Positions 6,101-6,964 of a DNA stretch of 6,964 nucleotides are shown here, in pieces. The DNA comes from Candidatus Woesearchaeota archaeon (lineage in GTDB: Archaea; Nanoarchaeota; Nanoarchaeia; UBA10117; ARS21), in assembly GCA_002686215.1 (NCBI GenBank), contig NZAU01000170.1, positions 1-6,964 of the forward strand, written 5' to 3'. Position 1 is the stretch's first letter. Every line of letters begins with the position of its first letter. The notes below the pieces were generated by a model. The model had not been told where the DNA came from. It saw only the letters and a list, made by a program, of their open reading frames with translations, and did no database searches. The position numbers were made by a program, and so were the translations under genes.

Positions 6101-6964
6101 TTGGTAAAATTAGCATCATGATATAAGTTAAATTCAAATGATGGATATGATGTATTTTGTACTGTGTGTGCTAAAGATGAATCTGTAAGAGTAAAGGTAA
6201 CTGTAGAATCCTTATACAGTTTCAATGGTGGGTTAATTGGGTTAATTGTACCACCACCACCAGTGCTCGCGATACCTACAGTTGCAGGAATATTTCTTAC
6301 TGAATCTTCATAACTGTTTGCGAGTTTAAAGGTATCTTTTCCAGTAACTGCAACATAGTAGATATTATTATTAGTAAGTCCACCTGCAGCATCTCCAGAT
6401 GTATAGATTACTTTTTGTCCATTAATAAACTCATGGTTTACAATAGTAATTACACCTGTCGAGGTGTTGATTCCAGTAGAACTGTAAGACTTGGGATTGA
6501 CAATAATCTTTCTATTAAAATCATTGTACTTGATTGTAAATGCAGAAGCTACTCCAGGATTGACATCTAAGAAAATGTCATGATTAACATGAAGTTCGTG
6601 GGTTTGTCCCGTAGAAACTGTTACTCTATTTCTTGAGACAGTGCCTGTTATAACACTATAGTTAGTTTTGAGGCTATGCTCAACACCAGTTCCAATACCA
6701 AGGAATGCTAATGTAGTAGATGTAGTAGTTTCAATACCAACAAATGTTCCAGTCGTTCCCAGACCAACTCTTACAGTAGATAGACCAATGAGATTATTTG
6801 ATACTTTGGCAATGAACAATTGAGTTCCATCTGCAACAGTAGTTCCAACTCCAACGTTTGTTTCATCTTGAACAATAATTCCGCTACCTCCATTAGCAGA
6901 ATATGTTACAAGATCGCCAGTCATAAACTCATGGTCTTTAAAGAACAGGGTTTTTGTTGGAATA
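1..6964 (-). CDS. Giant phage virion structural / tail-fibre-like protein, partial at both ends
   Basis: A single minus-strand frame stays open for 2321 codons. No in-frame stop occurs, and neither a start nor a stop codon boundary is visible, so this is an internal fragment of a larger protein. The fragment is built of repeated modules: N-H-E-F...V-I-Y segments, a degenerate cupredoxin-like segment, three tandem 120-130-residue domains, two I-N-D-I-L-Q modules and at least eight G-x-x-Y glycine turns. It has about ten cysteines, no evident transmembrane helix and no enzyme motif that I recognise. Several blocks match, from memory, very large structural proteins of marine T4-like cyanophages, which often sit among late tail genes. 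A virion role, probably tail fibre or baseplate associated, is therefore inferred; the exact location and ligand are unknown. There is no sign of frameshift, truncation or insertion. A bacterial giant adhesin is the main alternative, but the cyanophage-type blocks make it less likely. Confidence 0.88.
175..420 (-). repeat. G-x-G-Y repeat cluster 2 (residues 2182-2263)
   Basis: Two homologous units lie in tandem: 'GTVSSLVISDGGVGYSTATV' (2190-2209) and 'GTISALTLTNVGTGYTTDKP' (2236-2255), 46 residues apart. Each is a G-T-(V/I)-S-(S/A)-L strand, a second strand ending in S-D or T-N, and a G-x-G-Y turn. The preceding strands 'ATAVVSAAG' and 'TATARVTISAGG' also correspond. This is the cleanest repeat pair in the window, with the same architecture as the cluster at 1261-1986. 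Confidence 0.78.
421..867 (-). other. Conserved block with W-C-R-Q-T-E-D-K-I-I motif (residues 2033-2181)
   Basis: Landmarks are 'VIETVKVGDELTLGYDPARG' (2040-2059), 'TSNEELFRRVVWCRQTEDKI' (2091-2110), 'VSKDRELYEPLIYPFAYITK', 'SVGIGSTMVYVDRARPLFNG' and 'VSLTFQEKVKFVPQ'. The W-C-R-Q-T-E-D-K-I-I ... K-D-R-x-L-Y-E-P ... V-G-I-G-S-T-x-x-Y-V-D combination is among the most distinctive in the window. I recall it following I-N-D-I-L-Q modules in cyanophage structural proteins. It is richer in charged residues than its neighbours. Function is unknown. Confidence 0.65.
868..1107 (-). other. I-N-D-I-L-Q module, copy 2 (residues 1953-2032)
   Basis: This copy reads 'LFDGSTKAFNLTLAGSQISI' (1953-1972), 'VLIVTINDILQEPGQGYQFP' (1985-2004), then 'GGSVITFSEAPKVGDTCKIL' (2005-2024) and F-F-K-G. 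It is more complete than copy 1 and shows the full series I-N-D-I-L-Q-E-P-G, G-G-S-x-I-x-F, A-P-x-x-G-D, I-L-F-F-K-G. The corresponding DNA of copy 1 has diverged, so the duplication is old. Confidence 0.72.
1261..1986 (-). repeat. G-x-G-Y repeat cluster 1 (residues 1660-1901)
   Basis: Four glycine-tyrosine turns occur: G-S-G-Y at 1672-1675 and 1702-1705, G-S-G-Y at 1839-1842 and G-I-G-Y at 1896-1899. Each is preceded by a hydrophobic strand ending in N/S plus a residue (for example 'SLVSIANSGSGY' and 'VTITNPGSGY'), and most are followed by a proline and another strand. The long gap between the second and third turns holds 'ASPVGVGSTEIYLENTGSV' and G-I-G turns. The pattern suggests a beta-helical or stacked-hairpin stalk. 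Confidence 0.65.
2041..2229 (-). other. I-N-D-I-L-Q module, copy 1 (residues 1579-1641)
   Basis: This module runs from 'LFDSLSDKFDGNTPTYTLT' through A-G-S to 'AIILINDILQGPGNNRDFTM' (1612-1631). Such '(F)-D-G-x-T-x-x-(F/Y)-x-L-T ... I-x-I-N-D-I-L-Q-x-P-G' segments occur widely in phage structural proteins, as I recall, where they form a small beta unit. It matches copy 2 at 868-1107, which lies 374 residues later. A G-x-G-Y cluster follows it directly. Confidence 0.68.
2218..2724 (-). other. Conserved structural block with F-F-G-S-D-L-I and R-R-G-W-L-G-T motifs (residues 1414-1582)
   Basis: In order it contains 'RCLIALDNLIQSPVVSTAQT' (1422-1441), 'FFGSDLIKLGDEIMKITGVG', 'VGSTNRFLVRRGWLGTRVG', 'VGNYNIIDNVLHFVEAPYGG', 'RPDERDWTGITTGSTFQGRT' and 'FMRSGIVDT'. 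The D-L-I-K-x-x-D-E-I-M-K-I-T-x-V-G-V-G...V-x-R-G-W-x-G-T series is a pattern I associate with cyanophage tail proteins. It is probably a compact beta domain. It runs straight into the first I-N-D-I-L-Q module. No enzymatic motif is seen. Confidence 0.62.
2704..3000 (-). other. Protein module: N-H-E-F type segment, copy c (residues 1322-1420)
   Basis: The segment 'ANTITIPNHFYVTGEAIRYD' (1324-1343) matches the strand, N-H-x-x, (T/N)-G-x-x-(I/V)-x-Y pattern of the modules at 6262-6459 and 6739-6963. The later strand pair 'IFVIKISDDKIKLASSAEN' corresponds to 'YYVAVTGKDTFKLANSYED' of copy b. The closing 'ESVGIGTSHRFIATNQN' carries the V-G-I-G-T turn. The copies lie nearly 1150 residues apart, so this is a dispersed rather than tandem repeat. 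Confidence 0.68.
3061..3465 (-). repeat. Tandem protein domain, copy 3, with acidic insertion (residues 1167-1301)
   Basis: The third copy has 'YDAAYFMVQISDVANEHYE' (1173-1191), 'VLDDDTQEDGTGTTYIQEFG' (1197-1216), G-L-G-T-F at 1229-1233 and 'VSLTFTPTAGIGVSV'. Copies 2 and 3 agree best at E-F-G, G-x-G-T-F, F-x-P and G-I-x-V. Copy 3 carries several extra acidic residues (D1199-D1205) in the loop before D-G-T, which stretches the offset of E-F-G to 133 residues. Its last part ('SHYARYEGTENAVKKSFNLE') no longer matches the others and may be a cap or connector. Confidence 0.72.
3466..3834 (-). repeat. Tandem protein domain, copy 2 (residues 1044-1166)
   Basis: The second copy reads 'SLKMYSVLSDLTNNEYQYDE' (1048-1067), 'LIHDGSEVYVTEFG' (1070-1083), G-F-G-T-F at 1096-1100, 'GETLKVDFIPEPGIAV' and 'LRVGLGSENIVGFGT'. 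It aligns with copy 1 at the L-K-x-Y strand, the D-G-(S/T)-x-x-Y-x-x-(E/Q)-(F/Y)-G core and the N-(I/V)-V-G-(F/L)-G-T strand, with an offset of about 121-122 residues. Confidence 0.78.
3835..4194 (-). repeat. Tandem protein domain, copy 1 (residues 924-1043)
   Basis: This is the first of three consecutive homologous domains. Key positions are L-K-Y-F at 927-930, 'VQDGTFAYMNQYG' at 950-962, L-G-S-Y at 970-973, 'GSLQFFPNDF' and 'NVVGLGTTV' at 1008-1016. It ends with 'AEIHTCSVDCSGG', which contains the only close cysteine pair of the fragment (C1028 and C1032). Relative to copies 2 and 3 it has Q-Y-G in place of E-F-G. The similarity is visible in protein, while the DNA has diverged. Confidence 0.75.
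4189..4500 (-). other. Mixed-composition segment before the tandem domains (residues 822-925)
   Basis: This stretch differs from its surroundings in having fewer Gly/Thr turns and more Leu, Phe, Glu and Asn. It includes 'LNCVYDFDLVAENSLNAGG' (892-910) and 'SDEIIFASRILTDFFESFG', then 'NISGLFTNVPRASRFSL'. 'E-I-I-F-A-S-R-I-L-T-D-F-F-E-S' could form an amphipathic helix, so the segment may be an alpha/beta or helical connector. It runs directly into the first tandem domain at about residue 924. I recall similar text in cyanophage proteins but no assigned function. Confidence 0.5.
4513..4950 (-). other. Conserved structural block with F-Y-Y-Q motif (residues 672-817)
   Basis: The block starts 'HFPIFDVELQDNQFLQDEIV' (672-691), followed by 'GIVESWDRKTGTLRVS' and 'DFAVGETITGQAS', in which F-x-x-G-E-x-I-T-G marks a beta turn. 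After a Ser/Thr-rich linker comes 'IQRVQDSFYYQNFAYSLRS' (768-786), then 'DFDTWNDAVSVTNHTAGFRK' (789-808) and 'FSDYQLES'. The combination of Q-D-S-F-Y-Y-Q, T-W-x-x-x-V and H-x-A-G-F-x-x-F is one I associate with T4-like cyanophage structural proteins. Function is unknown; it may join the upstream modules to the following segment. Confidence 0.6.
5044..5730 (-). other. Conserved cyanophage-type structural block with glycine-tyrosine turns (residues 412-640)
   Basis: Landmarks in order are 'VEIINGGSSYFALP' (419-432), 'GSGVILEAKGSRVGKI', 'RIKNIGFDFPADKSLRPSI', 'GISSAGRGYSIAPKLLVFDG' (496-515), 'ANTNGVGISTIGFN' and 'SIGVGSTGKGFNSSAYDYK'. The series G-G-S-S-Y, N-I-G-F-D-F and G-R-G-Y marks regularly spaced turns between strands. 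I recall near-identical stretches in cyanomyovirus structural proteins, which makes this block one of the better markers of origin. No catalytic residues are recognisable. Confidence 0.6.
5950..6231 (-). other. Degenerate cupredoxin-like module (residues 245-338)
   Basis: The segment begins 'PPLKLYKDSTVTFTLTDSSL', passes through 'PSFEFNLYHDANF', and ends 'GRPGIDGTAKVSL', then 'NTPDQLYYRLDP'. The order of a strand K-D-S-T-V-T-F, D-S-S-L-x-H, a G-x-P-G-x-D-G turn and P-D-x-L-Y-Y resembles the cupredoxin-like segments seen in many marine phage structural proteins. As I remember them, those end in Y-Y-x-C-x-x-H-x-x-M. Here the terminal Cys, His and Met are absent (Y-Y-R-L-D-P-I-Y), so copper binding of the classical type is not expected. 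The fold assignment is tentative. Confidence 0.5.
6231..6261 (-). repeat. Short in-frame tandem repeats in a linker (9-bp x2 plus ACC x4)
   Basis: On the plus strand the 9-mer ggttaattg occurs twice head to tail (6231-6248) and encodes the tripeptide I-N-P twice on the minus strand. It is followed by accaccaccacc (6250-6261), which encodes four glycines. Both units are multiples of three and keep the frame. They sit at the junction between an N-H-E-F module and the cupredoxin-like module, where a flexible linker is expected. Confidence 0.8.
6262..6459 (-). other. Protein module: N-H-E-F type segment, copy b (residues 169-234)
   Basis: This is the clearest copy of the module. It reads 'TGVITIVNHEFINGQKVIY' (169-187), then a Gly/Asn loop 'GGLTNNNIYYVAV', then 'GKDTFKLANSYEDS' and a closing G-I-A-S-T. 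The order is a strand, N-H-E-F, G-Q-K-V-I-Y, a strand Y-Y-V-A-V and a strand F-K-L-A. A related but looser 'THELHVNHDIFLDV' lies just before it at residues 121-134. The module ends in a run of four glycines. Confidence 0.65.
6712..6729 (-). repeat. Imperfect 9-bp tandem repeat encoding a Thr/Ser run
   Basis: On the plus strand tgtagtaga is followed directly by tgtagtagt, identical except for the last base. On the minus strand this encodes a T-T-T-S-T-T run inside 'GIETTTSTTLAF'. It looks like a small in-frame slippage duplication in a surface loop. Confidence 0.6.
6739..6963 (-). other. Protein module: N-H-E-F type segment, copy a (residues 1-75)
   Basis: The fragment opens with 'LFFKDHEFMTGDLVTY' (residues 6-21). 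This is followed by G-V-G-T-T at 38-42, the strand-like 'GTQLFIAKVSNNLIGLS' and G-L-G-T-T at 67-71. The pattern of 'D/N-H-E-F, then T-G-D-x-V-x-Y, then a strand ending in A-K-V-S or K-L-A' recurs at 6262-6459 and 2704-3000. It is common, as I recall, in cyanophage structural proteins. The module is probably all-beta. Its function is unknown and its upstream part may lie outside the window. Confidence 0.6.

Noticed and set aside
1..6964. Recurring plus-strand words such as gttccaatacc and agttccaactcc as a possible dispersed DNA repeat or binding site
   Set aside because: They are always in the same frame and encode the V-G-I-G-T/S or V-G-V-G-T/S turn, so the protein motif explains them. Spacing is irregular and no palindrome or spacer structure as in a CRISPR array is present.
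1..6964. A diversity-generating retroelement acting on this adhesin-like gene
   Set aside because: No reverse transcriptase, template repeat or cluster of adenine-variable codons at the end of a lectin-like domain is visible in the window. It cannot be excluded outside it.
1..6964. tRNA genes, promoters or terminators, which are frequent near phage late genes
   Set aside because: There is no intergenic space, and I saw no cloverleaf or strong hairpin followed by a T run. A/T-rich late-promoter-like words inside the coding frame are expected by chance.

Overview
The whole window lies inside one gene. Reading the minus strand in the frame whose codons fill positions 6963 to 1, all 2321 codons are open. 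I read every line of sequence in that frame and found no stop. Neither the start codon nor the stop codon is in the window, so the protein is at least 2321 residues long and continues past both edges. Below, residue n means the n-th codon counted down from position 6963.

The protein is a mosaic of repeated beta-rich modules with very little cysteine and no membrane segments or signal peptide that I can see. It is rich in Gly, Thr, Ser, Val, Asn and Asp. Several stretches match, from memory, the giant virion structural or tail-fibre-like proteins of marine T4-like cyanophages (Prochlorococcus and Synechococcus myoviruses); related pelagiphages are also possible. These include the dispersed V-G-I-G-T/S-T motif, N-H-E-F...G-Q-K-V-I-Y modules, G-x-G-Y repeats, a 'W-C-R-Q-T-E-D-K-I-I' block, an 'F-Y-Y-Q-N-F-A-Y-S' block and an 'I-N-D-I-L-Q-x-P-G' motif. 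The A/T-leaning third codon positions fit such a phage. The assignment rests on remembered family sequences, not on a search.

Layout in reading direction (high to low coordinates):
- 6963-6262: N-H-E-F type modules.
- 6231-5950: a degenerate cupredoxin-like module.
- 5730-5044: a conserved block with G-x-x-Y turns.
- 4950-4513: the F-Y-Y block.
- 4500-4189: a more mixed, possibly alpha/beta segment.
- 4194-3061: three tandem copies of a domain of about 120-130 residues.
- 3000-2704: another N-H-x-x module.
- 2724-2218: a conserved block with a sharp 'R-R-G-W-L-G-T' motif.
- 2229-2041 and 1107-868: two copies of an I-N-D-I-L-Q module.
- 1986-1261 and 420-175: two clusters of G-x-G-Y repeats.
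- 867-421: the W-C-R-Q block, between the second I-N-D-I-L-Q copy and the second G-x-G-Y cluster.
- 174-1: the start of another conserved segment, cut by the window edge.

There is no intergenic DNA, and I found no RNA gene, CRISPR array, mobile element or attachment site. Short open frames on the plus strand and in other minus frames are by-products of the long gene. The likely role, inferred from family resemblance, is a long structural component of the phage particle, probably tail fibre or baseplate associated. The sequence alone does not show which part of the virion it forms or what it binds.
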